A DNA stretch of 64,000 nt from Numida meleagris (taxonomy: Eukaryota; Chordata; Aves; Galliformes; Numididae): positions 16,775,331 through 16,839,330 of the forward strand of contig NC_034415.1 of NCBI RefSeq assembly GCF_002078875.1, read 5' to 3'. Positions 10,157 through 21,510 of the stretch are shown in pieces (position 1 is the stretch's first letter; each line of letters begins with the position of its first letter). The notes below the pieces were generated by a model. That model ran no database searches, was not told the origin of the DNA, and saw only the letters and a program-made list of their open reading frames with translations. The translations under genes and the position numbers were made by a program.

Positions 10157-11379
10157 TGACCCTGGCTAATGTTATTCATCCATTTTAGTGTTTGAAAGAG
10201 AGAAAATATATTTGCTAGTTTTGTACCCTATAACTAAATTAATAGACTCAGGGACCAATTCATTAAAATTTTATATCTAATTTGTTTGGGTCATAGCTCT
10301 GTTATAACTAGTTATAAATATCTTATATTCCTTAATATTGCACGCTGTGTTAACATAACAGACATTAACAACAATAGCCCATTTGGAATTAAAGGGAAAA
10401 TAGCAATAATCATTCAGCTCACCAGCTGAAAAACTACACAAAGACCTTATGTATTACAAAAGTGATTTGACTTCTCTGACCTGTAATCAAGGAAATTATA
10501 AATAATTAAATGGCCTTGGAGGATCAATAGGAACTGTCTGTGTTCCTTCCCCTGATGATCTGATCCTTTTATTTACCCATTCAGGAATTCACCAAAAAGT
10601 ACACTAGACTAAGGCCCTCTTTTTCTTCAGGTTATTTCATTGAAGAAATTGAGCAATTCTTGCTACTTTGTGACAAGATTACGGTAACGTTGAATCTCTA
10701 GCTTTTGTATTAAATTTTTTTTCATGCATCACTCTTTAGGAGTATTGACTGACTCAGAACCTCCGAAAAGCTACTTACTGACTGCAGTAGTGCAGGTGCT
10801 GCTGTGCTACCCAAACCTCACCTCACAGCAGCAGGCTGTTGACTGACTGCTGTTCTTTGAAACTTTGTGGTATAAACAGTATTTATTACTCATGCCACAA
10901 CTTGTGCCTGAGTGCTGGAAAAGGTGGAAATGATGTGGCACTAATTTTCTCTCTCCTGTCTTCTAAATCTACCTTAGATCTGATGCTCCTTGTGGCATAA
11001 ACTGGAGTGGGGCGTATGTGGTTGTTGACCAGGAGAGTCTGTGTGTGTTCATATAAAGGAGGGCTGCTTTTGATCTTTGTATTTGCATGCTAAACTACGC
11101 ATACTGTAGGCTTCATGGTTGGGTCTTTGATCAGCAAGCCAAACTCAGAAGAGGTGAACACAATCAAAGAACAAAGACTGCCTAAGGTTGCAAAAAGGCT
11201 ACATTTCACTCATCTGCTACTAAATATCTGACTTGGTTTTCGAGTTCTTCCTGATGGCTGTGAGAGAGCTGATAGCTGAGAGCATTTTGCCCATCTCAGG
11301 CAGTCCCCAGTTAATAGGAGGCTGCCAATAATTGTCAAAATGTCAGAAAACCATTGAAAGATTTACAGCTTCACAGAGG
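10157..11379. other. Non-coding stretch, nothing recognised
   Basis: AT-rich unique-looking DNA without a recognisable gene or repeat. Confidence 0.45.
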
Positions 11380-11395
11380 AAAAAAAAAAAAAAAA
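11380..11395 (+). repeat. A16 homopolymer
   Basis: Sixteen A in a row. No retroposed transcript is visible on its left side. Confidence 0.9.
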
Positions 11396-11435
11396 GTAAC
11401 TGCCTATTTTGCTCCTTTAGTAAACTGGGAGAGTT

Positions 11436-11455
11436 GGGGGGAGGGTGGGTTGGGG
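11436..11455 (+). other. G-quadruplex motif, plus strand
   Basis: Four G runs of 6, 3, 3 and 4 are separated by loops of A, T and TT within 20 bases, with a further GGG at 11427-11429. Loops this short favour a stable parallel quadruplex. It stands alone in AT-rich DNA, with no CpG island or gene start beside it. A quadruplex fold is inferred from the pattern only. Confidence 0.75.
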
Positions 11456-12663
11456 AGAACAAATTTTCGTTGTGTAAGATGATAATCTCTCACCAGACTC
11501 TTAATGACTCTTCAGGCTCTTTAAAAAAAGACCGAGTTGCACATTTCTACTTTCAGTAACTACTTTTGCGTCAGCACTGTGCAAATGCTAAACATGACTC
11601 ATCATGTTGTTGAACTGAACTGGCTATAGATTTTTGCATTAAAGATAAATAATTATTAATAGTAGTATTAGGGAAATGCAAGACTTTTTTGAATGTGTGG
11701 TAGCAGATTTGTGTCATCAGAAGTTTCTAAATGCTGAGCAGATTAATTCAATGAAATCATAGATGAGTGCTGTTTTTACTTCAGGGAAAATTGGAGGAAA
11801 AAGTCCTGTTTAATTTATTTGGTTAAAGGTGGATGTTTTGGAGGCACAGTGCTTTCCATTATTCCACATACATATAGTCTAGGTTTTCTCTAAAACTAAG
11901 GTGAAAGTAATCAGTCTGGCAAAATGGAGTGTAACCTTCATTTCTACTAATTCATTTAATGTTATGTGTCTGAAATGGAAAACCTTTTAAATGCAAGGCA
12001 TAGATCTTTCAGAACATTGTAATGCAGTAAAATGATTGCAAATAGTTCCATGTGATACAATAACTTCAGGGTGGGCTTTCTGACATACTCTTTAAAACAT
12101 ATTTCAAACCTGTGTGATTTGTATTTAAAGACTAGTGAAATATTTGTGTAGAATAATATATTTCTTAATTTTAGTTACAAGATTTTGTCATTTATGTCAT
12201 TAATCATAGTGGCAGTCTTTTTTCTCTTTAGGCCAAGGGCAAAAGTTCCTTGTTGATCTTGCCAGAAAGTATTCTAAAGTTTGCAGTGGCATTTCATTAA
12301 TATTTATGCTGAGCAGGTAATAGAGTAAATATTAGAGCTATGAATTATTGAAAATGAAAGAAAAGTGATGAAGTACTGTTTGTTATTTTGGTTGTTTTGT
12401 AGTTTTGCAGGTTATTGTGAGAAATGAGGGACTCCTAGAAGACAGTATCACTTTGATTACTGCTTATGATTTCTACATTTATGGGAATTTTCATTGTCAA
12501 ATGATATGAATGTTTAAAATATTTCTAAATGCAATTCTTATGATGAATTGTAGAACAAGAAAGAGTGGCAATAATTTAATACAGCTAGTTTACAGAGGAT
12601 GCCAGAGTGCCTTTTACAAATTACTATTCTCTGAAGGAGGAGTTCATTCCAGAGTGCTGTCAG
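11456..12663. other. Non-coding stretch, nothing recognised
   Basis: AT-rich, with no domain-bearing open frame and no transposon that I recognise. Confidence 0.45.
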
Positions 12664-12745
12664 TCTTTACTGTGACTTTCTGCGTGACACTGGGCACGTG
12701 CTTTAGCCCAACTTTCCCCCTCTGTTAGAAGATGAACAAAGGCGT
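12664..12745 (+). mobile_element. MIR-like CORE-SINE remnant
   Basis: About 80 bp read like the MIR core: CTGCGTGACACTGGGCACGT, then GCTTTAGCCC, then CTTTCCCCCTCTGTTAGAAGA. They run parallel to the MIR core words for 'tgtgtgaccttgggcaagt' and 'cagtttcctcatctgtaaaa'. The tRNA-like head and 3' tail are not recognisable. MIR elements were last active before the mammal-bird split, so only decayed pieces are expected. The match is clear in word order but diverged. Confidence 0.55.
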
Positions 12746-15378
12746 ATTTGCATCAGGCTTTCTGGATCATTATCCTGCAGTGCTTGTCAAGGAGCTGGTC
12801 AGTGCACTTGAGTCTTTGATAGTTAAGGGAGAAATTTACAAAAACCTTTGGGGGAGGATTTTAAGAAGATTTACATGTAAACTGGGGGAATAATGTCGGT
12901 TGTACTCATGTCTACTAGTGTGAAATGGGGAAATAAATAAGGGAATTCTTTTTTGGGGAAGAGTGATTCTGTGGTGCGTTTTTAGCAGTCTGCAGCTACT
13001 AAAGTCACAGCACTTGCCAACAGATGGCACAATGTGGTATGAACGTGATCTGAGCAGCTCTCTTCACTATGTGTGTCTGTCTTTATCAGGTTTCTTTTTT
13101 TCCCCTTCTGGGGCACTTATTAGTGAAACCTGACCATGCAGGAGCAAGCACCATACAGGAGACTGAGTCAAGCCTTATGAAGCCATCCTTTGTGCAAACC
13201 TTCAAAGCTTGTAAGCAGTAGGGATGTGAGGAGACCCTTTATACTTTGGTGTTGACTTCCTGTGGAATTCAAAGAAATTCTGCCCTGATGAACTAAATCC
13301 TGTCATGACCTAGACAGGATGATTGGTCTTCTGGGGTAGACCAGGCAGGTGACACAACAGCAAATCAGTGCTGGTTTCATAATTAGGGACCTATAGTAAA
13401 TAAATAAATAAAAACATCAACTCTGCTGAGGGAATCATTTAAGTCAGAGGGCCTGCTGAGGACTACAAGCAGTGAGGCAGGAGTCAGTAGGTGGTGGTGG
13501 GGCAGTCAGGCAAGCTGTGATGCAGAGACAGGAGAGGACAAGAGTAAGAAAATGCAGGAGGACTGAGGGCTGAGCAGGTGGGAAGCAGGACGAAGGATCA
13601 AAGTGAGGAATCAAGGTGTGAAGCATGATACTGAGACTGAAGATTTCCACAGTGGTGCTTGTACAGAGAGCTGTTTAATATCTCAAGTCATTAAGCAGAT
13701 GCACTGAGAATGGTCTTGGCTTTTCATTACCTCAGTCACTGTTGACCAGTCATCAGAGGAGCCTCACTCCAGCTGGGCAGTGAGTTCATTACATGCTTAT
13801 ATTCATAGTATGACAGGAACTGCAGTTCCCTTGTCTCAGTAGTTCTGCACTGTCTACTGAGTTTGTAATTCTTTATCCAACTGGCAGTGAAGCTGTTTAT
13901 CAGAAATGTACATTCTGACAATCCAGGCTGCCTGGACTTGGGAAAACTACAAGCATATTCCTTGTTGGCCTGTTAGGCTAGTATCTGCCTCATCTTTACT
14001 CCTTCACATGCAGTCTCTCTGATTGCTCAAGAATGGAGAGGCTGTGATTATGCTGACTGTGCTGCTTTGGTTCAGCTGTGAAGCAGTTACTTGTAATTGG
14101 TGCCAAGGAATAGCAATCAGTTGGAAAAAAGTACACTGGGAGAAGTTTAATTTTTTTCTGTAAAATATTTCCCTGAACTGAGGCTTGAAATGAAAATGTG
14201 GGTGGAAGGAAAGAAGGCATAGTAGAGTCTGCTTTTCTGTGGTTTACAGTGAAAATCTGCTTCTGGAATAAAGGGAAAGGAAAACAAGATGATTAGCAGA
14301 TACGCTGTGCCCAGTTCTCAATGGTTCTTTTTATGATGTCTCAGGATAGTGTAGGTAGGGTATGCAAAGGAACAAAATTCTCATGTTCAGAAGAACGCCA
14401 TAAGCTCAAGTCATAGGAAGACATCAGTTGAAGAAAAAAAAAAACCAACAAAAAAAATCCTTGACAACAACCAAAAATGAAGATCCATGTTTTGTATACC
14501 TGTGGGGAAAAAGTAGTTTCCAAATGCTAACAAAAATAGGAATTGAATTTCTCTCCATAATTATGTCTTTCTCCTTGGAGAACCTTGGAGTCATTTTCAC
14601 AGTGGATTTCACAGTACAGTATGTATTTTGATCACAAACTATTTACTAGTATAGTTTTATGCTTTTAAATACATGCTGAGTGTCCTATCCTGAAAAATAA
14701 GCAAAGTAAATTCTAATGTCAGCTACTTCCAAATGTTCAGGAATAAGACAGATTGTATGTATACTATATATGTATTTCTAGGCCATAGTCAAAGCAATTA
14801 TTTCCATTATTTGGATTTTGCCGACATTTTGTTTTTTGCAAGCCTTACACTGAGGCATGAATACTGGAAGAACATGACTCCTCAGTTCTGCAGCGCAGCA
14901 TGCTAGCTTAATGTTACCATGGGTCATTTGTTTGTTATGGTCATTTTTAATTATTACCTTTTAAGCTTTTAGCTTAATAACATCTTATTATCCAATTTCA
15001 TCTCTCTTGCTACTTGAGATCTTAAGGTCATCCAGTTCTTATTAAATTTTCATCTTTTAATTTTTTCATGTCTTACATCTTTTTGCTTTGATTGCCCTCA
15101 TCAATTTCAACAATGTCTTATTTTGTAATCATGAAAATCAATACCAGCGTTTTCATCTCCTTGATCCTATTTTATTTAAAAAGCTCAATTATTATCAACA
15201 CTTTGAGTTCAACTTCTATTTAAATGGAATAACTCTCTTACAATTTGAATTAGAAAACTACTTAGATAAAAATTACAGTGATGAAAGTAATGTACCAGGC
15301 TCAGCCCCTGACTTTTATACCTTATCTAGTTTGGCTAGTGTTTCTGTGAAAGTTATTCCCTTCTGATGGAGCTTTTCC
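12746..15378. other. Non-coding stretch, purine-rich patch
   Basis: No gene recognised. About 13440-13660 is purine-rich on the plus strand (many GGA, GAG and GGTGGTGG words), which creates pyrimidine-coded pseudo-open frames on the minus strand. A small inverted repeat (TAAGCT TTT AGCTTA) lies at 14962-14976. Confidence 0.45.
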
Positions 15379-15404
15379 TTTTTTTTTTTTTTTTTTTTTT
15401 TTTT
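15379..15404 (+). repeat. T26 homopolymer
   Basis: Twenty-six consecutive T, the longest mononucleotide run I counted in the window. On the minus strand it is a poly(A), but no retrogene or SINE body is recognisable to its right. Confidence 0.9.
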
Positions 15405-15957
15405 GTATATAAGGAGTTGCTTTTGCTACTTCTGTTGTTTTATACATATTTTCATGCAAGTGCTATGGAAATCATATGAACCTAAGCTGAAGATGCATGA
15501 AGACCCAGTTCCCTCGAAGAAATATTGTATTCAAAGACTTGTATGTATGAGTGAATCTGGGACTCATGAATATTTTAAAATATTTTTTTGGCTGTTAAGT
15601 TGCTCCTGCTGCCTGTGTAGTCATAAAAGCAAAGTGTGTATTTCGTACTTGCATAGGTAGAGTATATATATTAAGGTAGAGCTATTAACAAAAGAGTCAC
15701 TGAGGCAAAAAGCTTTTCTTAGCTCTCTGCCAGTGTATTTCTTACAGGCTTGGATCCTGAATGAAGTAGTGAGGAAGTATGCTGACCTATCATTTGAGTA
15801 ATACTTTACATTTTGAATTTGAATGACTGTTCTAGGGTTTTTTGAAGAGCTGGTTAAAGAGTTAACACCAATTCTCTTCTTTATCTGTGGTTACACAAGT
15901 TGGTAGTGAAACTTTGTGTGGAAACTAGAAGAGATTTGTAGCAACATAACTCTTTGT
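15405..15957. other. Non-coding stretch, nothing recognised
   Basis: AT-rich DNA between the T26 run and the tRNA-like relic. No gene or repeat recognised. Confidence 0.4.
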
Positions 15958-16022
15958 CAGGGAGACTGAACCTGAGACTTCTGGCACCAAGGACCAGACC
16001 TCTGCTGCTGAGCCAAAGGACT
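15958..16022 (-). repeat. tRNA-like relic (SINE head or tRNA pseudogene)
   Basis: Read on the minus strand, 65 bases follow the order of a tRNA. An A-box-like TTTGGCTCAGCAGCAGAGG comes first. An anticodon-arm-like hairpin follows, with a perfect 5-bp stem TCTGG/CCAGA and a 9-base loop (7 in a real tRNA). Last comes a B-box-like CAGGTTCAGTCTCCC. No intact acceptor stem can be drawn and the loop is too large, so this is not a working tRNA gene. It is most simply the head of an old tRNA-derived SINE, or a decayed tRNA pseudogene. The family cannot be named. Confidence 0.4.
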
Positions 16023-18842
16023 GATCTGCTCACTGTGAGCACTAACAGTTGGCTGTTCTCTTTGGGTCAGCCACAGCAGGAGACAGGAACACAATGTGTT
16101 AATGTTTAAAAGAGTTTCTTTTTGAATTTTTACTTTTGGAAATAGGAATTATGTAAGTCAACTACAGAGAGCCTCTGCTTAGCTATAGCCGGTGTCATGC
16201 TGATCACACTGAGCCAATTAGGCTTCCAGAAGTCTACCATGAAACCTGTATCAGTGACTGTGCAACGGCCACAGCATTCAACCTGGGAAGGGAGGGGGGA
16301 AAAGTGAAATAATTACCCTCTAGAAATGTGTAAAATTCCAGATAGTGCTAAAAATTACATTTCTGGTTTTAATGAAAGGTACTCTGGCTCAATAAAATTT
16401 AGAGCAAAGGTGGTTCAAATTATTAGTGCACATCTTAGACCTGGTGAGTTTTATATAGTTTCATGTGGCCCTTTGAACATTTTGCACAGCTTTAGTTCAA
16501 CACTATTGACCTCCATGTAAGAACCCTTTTATAGACTTACATACAGGTGAAATTAACTCATAAGAAAAAGTATTAATGCGATGGGATTTCTCATTAGTAC
16601 TCCTTGGAGGTGGGGAGGTTTTCCAGAACAGCAGTATGCTTTTGAGTGAGGGAAAAATTGCAGGTCTGAGGTCCTTGCAGTTTAATTTAAGAACAGTAAT
16701 ATTCCAATAAAATGAAACGCTACGAGGACAGGGTTGTAATTGAGGTGTGTCAGTTACAGTGGAGTGTATTGAAAAAGGTAGTTCTGGCTGTCCAGCTGGC
16801 AGACAGTTTGCCCCCCAGTTATGTTCTTTGTTCCTTGCTTAGTAGTGCTATTGTCTCAGCATTATTTTCTGTCCTTCTGTGTCACACTGTTGCATCCTAA
16901 ATGCCTTTGCAGTTATCATGTGAAAGAGTCTGACCTGACAGGTATTGATCTCTGTGGCTTTTTCACTTCTAGGTCATGAGATTCAACAGGTGGGAGAAGA
17001 AAGCACAATTACAGTTCATTTAACCTCCACATCTTAAAGCCTGTTCAGGACTGCTTTGATAACACATCAGAAGGGAAGCTGTCAAAACAGTGCTGAAGCG
17101 GGATAAGTTTATTTCTTTCCTATAGTTAGACAAAAAGATGGAAGACTTGTTGTCTGCAAGCTTTAATAGTAGTAAGTTCGATAAGCACAAGATAAAGGAA
17201 AAAATATTTAACTTCCATGAAGAAAAAAGAAAAAAAATACCTAGTTTTCTGCAGGCAACTGCAAATAAATGTATTAGACATCCTCTATATTTATTTCCTG
17301 CAGAAAATCCAGTCATGGATTTCAAGAAAAAATAAATCTTTTTTTTTACCAGTAAAATTATTTTTCCTTTTTAAATTATTTCTTCTAATTACTGATTTAT
17401 TAGTATGAAATAAAGGAATAGGCACCAATCATCTATGACACCTCTGATGAGCAAATCAGAGAGACCTTCACTGTTAATGGCATTTAATATGCAAAGCTCT
17501 TTCTACTGTACCAGTTCCATTCATGGTTTCCAGTTTTTTTTTTAATAGTCTACTCTTTTTAAAATGACTGCATATTACAGTAAATAATCCTTTCAATTTG
17601 TTCTGCATAATCTAAATGTGCTATGTGGAAAAAATGACAGACGTAGTTTCTCCTAGAGATTTCAGTTAAGGGACAATATAGAATGAGTGAAGAGCAGGGT
17701 GTGTAGGAAAGATTTAGGAATTTGACCATGCAATGCAGGTTTTAGATTGCTGACACTTTCTGCCTGCTTTTTGTAGCACATAGGTTAGCAATCCCTTTTA
17801 AAGGCAGGAAGTATGCAGGATAAACTCCTGGAAAGGACCAAGACCTCCATCAAAATAACATTAATCATCTTGGTCTAGTTATTAACCACCATTTATGTTA
17901 AGTCTTGTGTTTCATAGAGCGTTTGTAACAACTCATATCTTAGTTGAAGTAACTTACAAAATGTTCATAGTGGATGAATACCTCCAAGTGACAAAATTCA
18001 TTCCATCCAGTATGTGGGAATAGTGGATGTGACGTCTGCTTCTTTTACATGTACCAGCTAACTTGACTTGAGCCACTGTAATTTCCAGTGGTTGTGGTGG
18101 TGACATAACAGAATGATTCCAGTTACTGCTGCATATTGTCTTTGCATTTTGTCCACACTCTACATCTGCTTGAACTGTGACACATTGCTGATGGTTTGAA
18201 GAAATGAGGAAGCACATCAGAGCGGCCTGAACTGCTGTTCAGTTCTGATGAAACTGGCAGGTGAAAAGTAAGGAGTCTCCTTAATGCTGAAAATGACAAA
18301 GATCCACTATTCTGCTTGATTTTGCGCATATTGAGCACACTAGTGTTCTGTTAGTCAGAAGTCTTTTCATTGCACTCTACTCAATGGAGTCAGTGTATAA
18401 CTGTGTTATAGAAAACAGAAGAAAAATTTATATTTCTAGTATTTTTCCTGTTCGGATATTACACATAACTTCTAGCTGACAGTATTCTAGAACCTTATTA
18501 AATACACAGTGACTTTGATGTCAGTCTGATTGTTTTCACTATTCAAGTTATAAGCTCATGTTGATTGAGAAATGTTACTTTGGAAAAGTTATTCTTTCTT
18601 CATATCTTGTTGTCGCGGGGCCCTGTGTAATGTCATTTCAAAAAAAGAAACATGTCAGTAGTTCTGGAGATATTTCATTATTGCAGCAATGGTGGATAAG
18701 AATCAAAAATAATTTCCTTTCTAGAGGTGGACAGAGATTGTTATGTTTTCAAAGTAAATTAAGTATTGATGAAAACGTAATAACAATTATATGTCTGTGG
18801 AACTGAAGTAGGGTGACAGGAGACTAAATTGAGTGTGGTCAA
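16023..18842. other. Non-coding stretch, nothing recognised
   Basis: AT-rich sequence. A G-rich spot at 16285-16299 has only three G runs. No coding or RNA gene, and open frames are about 100 codons at most. Confidence 0.45.
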
Positions 18843-18880
18843 CACATAGAATTGCTCAGGTAGGAAAAGACCTGTAGATA
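18843..18880 (-). mobile_element. CR1 LINE 3' tail, very short
   Basis: CACATAGAATTGCTCAGGTA followed by GGAAAAGACCTGTAG matches the last ~35 bp of a CR1 3' end in reverse complement. Similarity beyond 18880 is doubtful but could reach about 18915. It is on the minus strand like its neighbours. Confidence 0.65.
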
Positions 18881-20124
18881 GATGTAGTTACGAAAAAAAG
18901 CACCAACAAACATTATCGATGTAGAAATATAGATCTTGAGAAAGAAAGGTTTGCATTTACTTTGTATGTATATGTACTTTCTTTTTGAAACAAAGACCTA
19001 CTTTTTCAATAAAGACAGAATAGCTTGAACTTTCAGTTTGTAGAACTGATGAGTTGGTGAATGTGAGATGATTTAATTATTCCTTTCTCTGGCATCGTTC
19101 CTACCAATTTTCTGTGTTTTTATTTAATTCTGGTTATTACACTTTCCCTTCTTGAAGAATGTCTGGAGTAAGAGAGGAGTCAGAAAAACAGAAAACGAGG
19201 AAAAGGGCTTTGTGTTTCTAAGTGAGTCACGTGAGGGGTTAAATAATTTTTCTTGAAACTTGGGTGCACCAGAGCTGCAGATTATAATCAGTTTGCTAGA
19301 TAATATCTTAACTGTAAAACTGTTCTTACTTTCTTAATCCATTTGCATAATACAGACGTTTGGCCACTAAGTCTCAGAGTACTCAAAAGGTGAATATTTT
19401 ACTGTTTTTCAAATCAAAATATGCTGAGAAATTAACTAATTTTACTAAACTATTGGGGAAAAAATTGTTGAGAATTCAGCACTGTTCCTGGGTGGGGTCA
19501 ACATATTAACGTTAGGTGTTATTAACCTAATATTTGTTATAACAGCCCATCTCATATTACATTTGAAAACAAAACCAAACAAAAAAACCTTGTATATACT
19601 CTTACCTTCTAATGAATAGATTACACAGAGGCAGGAAATGCAGCCTCTTGCAGAGAATTCTCCAGGTTCTGCTTTGAGAGGTACAGTGGCACTCAAGTGC
19701 CTTGCTTATTAAGAACTCAGATAAAATGTAGTTGACTTGATACTTGAAGCTCAGTGATACTACGGAGTTATTAATCTGTACCAAAGAATAGCAGATGTAA
19801 ATGAAGAGTAAAGAGGCAACAACAATATTTGGAGGTGAGAGATTAGCAGCAGGTATAGTGTCCTTAGTCATGGTGTTTCACTGCAAAGAAATTACTTGAA
19901 AAGTGTAGCCTTTTGAAAAACAGATACATTAGATATATCACATGTATCAGAGTTTATATTTCATTTGTAAAAATGAGATAATGAGTGTTAGTTGAATTTT
20001 ATGTATGAACTTCCGGAATCTACAAAATAACATGACAGATTCTTGTCTCATTACAGTTTACTTAAAGGAACTTTCTTTTTTTTCACGGGTGTGTGCTAGG
20101 AACTGTCAAATTGTACATACATTG
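18881..20124. other. Non-coding stretch, nothing recognised
   Basis: AT-rich DNA between two CR1 tails. No gene, RNA or further repeat recognised. Confidence 0.45.
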
Positions 20125-20311
20125 ATCACAGAAACATAGCATGGTTTAGGTTGGAAGGGACCTTAACGATCATTAAGCTCCAGCCCCCTGTCATACGCAG
20201 GGTTGCCACCCACCAGATCAGGTTGCCCAAGTCCCCATCCAGCGTAGCCTTGAGCACCTCCAGGGCTGGGGTATCCACAGATTCTGGGCAGCCTGTGCCA
20301 GTGCCTCACCA
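20125..20311 (-). mobile_element. CR1 LINE 3' fragment
   Basis: About 187 bp in reverse complement. A degenerate terminal octamer is followed by GGTTTAGGTTGGAAGGGACC, by the CAGGTTGCCCAA block and by CACCTCCAGGGCTGGGG. It stops after CAGTGCCTCACCA. It covers only the 3' UTR and the last part of ORF2, with no usable frame. It resembles the 3.16-kb copy more than the 7.11-kb copy. Confidence 0.9.
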
Positions 20312-21084
20312 TGATATCTCAGTTTCTTTTTCCAGGAAAGAGTTTAAAATATATTTCATTCATCTGAAGAGAACACACCCCATTATCAGACTCATGGGGG
20401 TTCCATGGTTTATAGACTCATTTCTGTTCAGGAGAGGAATTCAACATTTCTCTGCTTATCCTTGCCTCAGCTGAATATTCTTACTCTCTTCTCTCCTGCC
20501 CTTGCCTAGTCTGTATCATTCCCCATGGACCCTTGTCCCCTCCATTCACAGCTGCCGCGTGTCAATAGACAGCACTTCTATAACTTCTGCAGTCCAGTAT
20601 CAGACTCCCTTGTTCCTTTGAATATTGGATCATGAGACTCAGCAGTTTTGAAAATTTTTCTATTTAAAAATGTAGTAATTCTGTCACTTGTACTGTCCTC
20701 ATGTTCTGGTTTGAGATCACATACTCTAACCGATATCAGGTAGAGACGTTTCCTATTTCATTCTAAGCTTCTGTATCTGCTTTAATATGCTTAAGGCAAA
20801 ATATTTTTACAGTATTATTTGGAAATAGAGTTTAATAATGATACAGTTCTGGTGCATGATGCAGTCATTAATAGTGATTAGGACTGTAGATGGCAACTGG
20901 CATCTATATGTGCACATACAAGCAGGCACATACACACATCCATCCATTTTAGCACCCACCACCCTTGCAGTCTGCTAGAATATACAGACCAGTATGCATG
21001 CACAAGCTGTTCTGCTGAACAGTGAGACAGAGATACTAATGTGTCAGTACAGAAGCTGAAGCCTTGCTTTGTCTTCAGAAAACA
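20312..21084. other. Non-coding stretch, nothing recognised
   Basis: Mixed-composition DNA with a short CA-rich patch near 20910-20945. No gene recognised. Confidence 0.4.
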
Positions 21085-21510
21085 CCTTAGAGAGAGGGTG
21101 AGAAAAAATTACTTCATAGAGAAATTTTGCAACAGGGAAGGGATAAAGATGCAGGAGAGAAAAAATGTATTGTGAAAGAGAGATAAGGAGGGGGAAAAGG
21201 GGAAATTCCTAAGTGTGCTGTGTTGAATATGAGTGAATAGTGGAAATATAAAGACAGTCACGGACAGAAAGAGGAAAAGAGACAAGATGGTAGAAGAAAG
21301 GGGGGAGGAGAGCCTGAAGTGTCATGAAATAGTTTGGAAAAATGATGTGCTGGGAGGAGAGACAGAGCATAAGGGAATGAAAAGCATGAAAATAGTTGGG
21401 TGAGTAGGGGTTGCGATTTGTCTGAGCAGAAAAGGATCGTGTAGGGGCGGAGTGAAAAGTGAATACAAAATAAAAGGGAATGACTGAAAAGGGAAAAGCA
21501 ATAGTGCACA
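21085..21510 (+). repeat. Purine-rich (GA-rich) tract
   Basis: About 425 bp strongly biased to A and G on the plus strand, with frequent GGAGAG, GAAAGAG and GGGGAAAAGGGG words but no fixed repeat period. The bias produces minus-strand open frames of 83 and 100 codons rich in Phe, Ser and Leu. These are composition artefacts. Long purine tracts can adopt triplex forms, but nothing shows that here. Confidence 0.65.

Noticed and set aside
10157..10260. Retroviral primer-binding site and gag leader after the LTR
   Set aside because: The target-site duplication follows the LTR at once and ordinary AT-rich DNA continues, so no internal retroviral region is present.
16285..16299. Additional G-quadruplex
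   Set aside because: Only three G runs of three or more. The same shortfall applies at 26342-26355 and 63967-63978.
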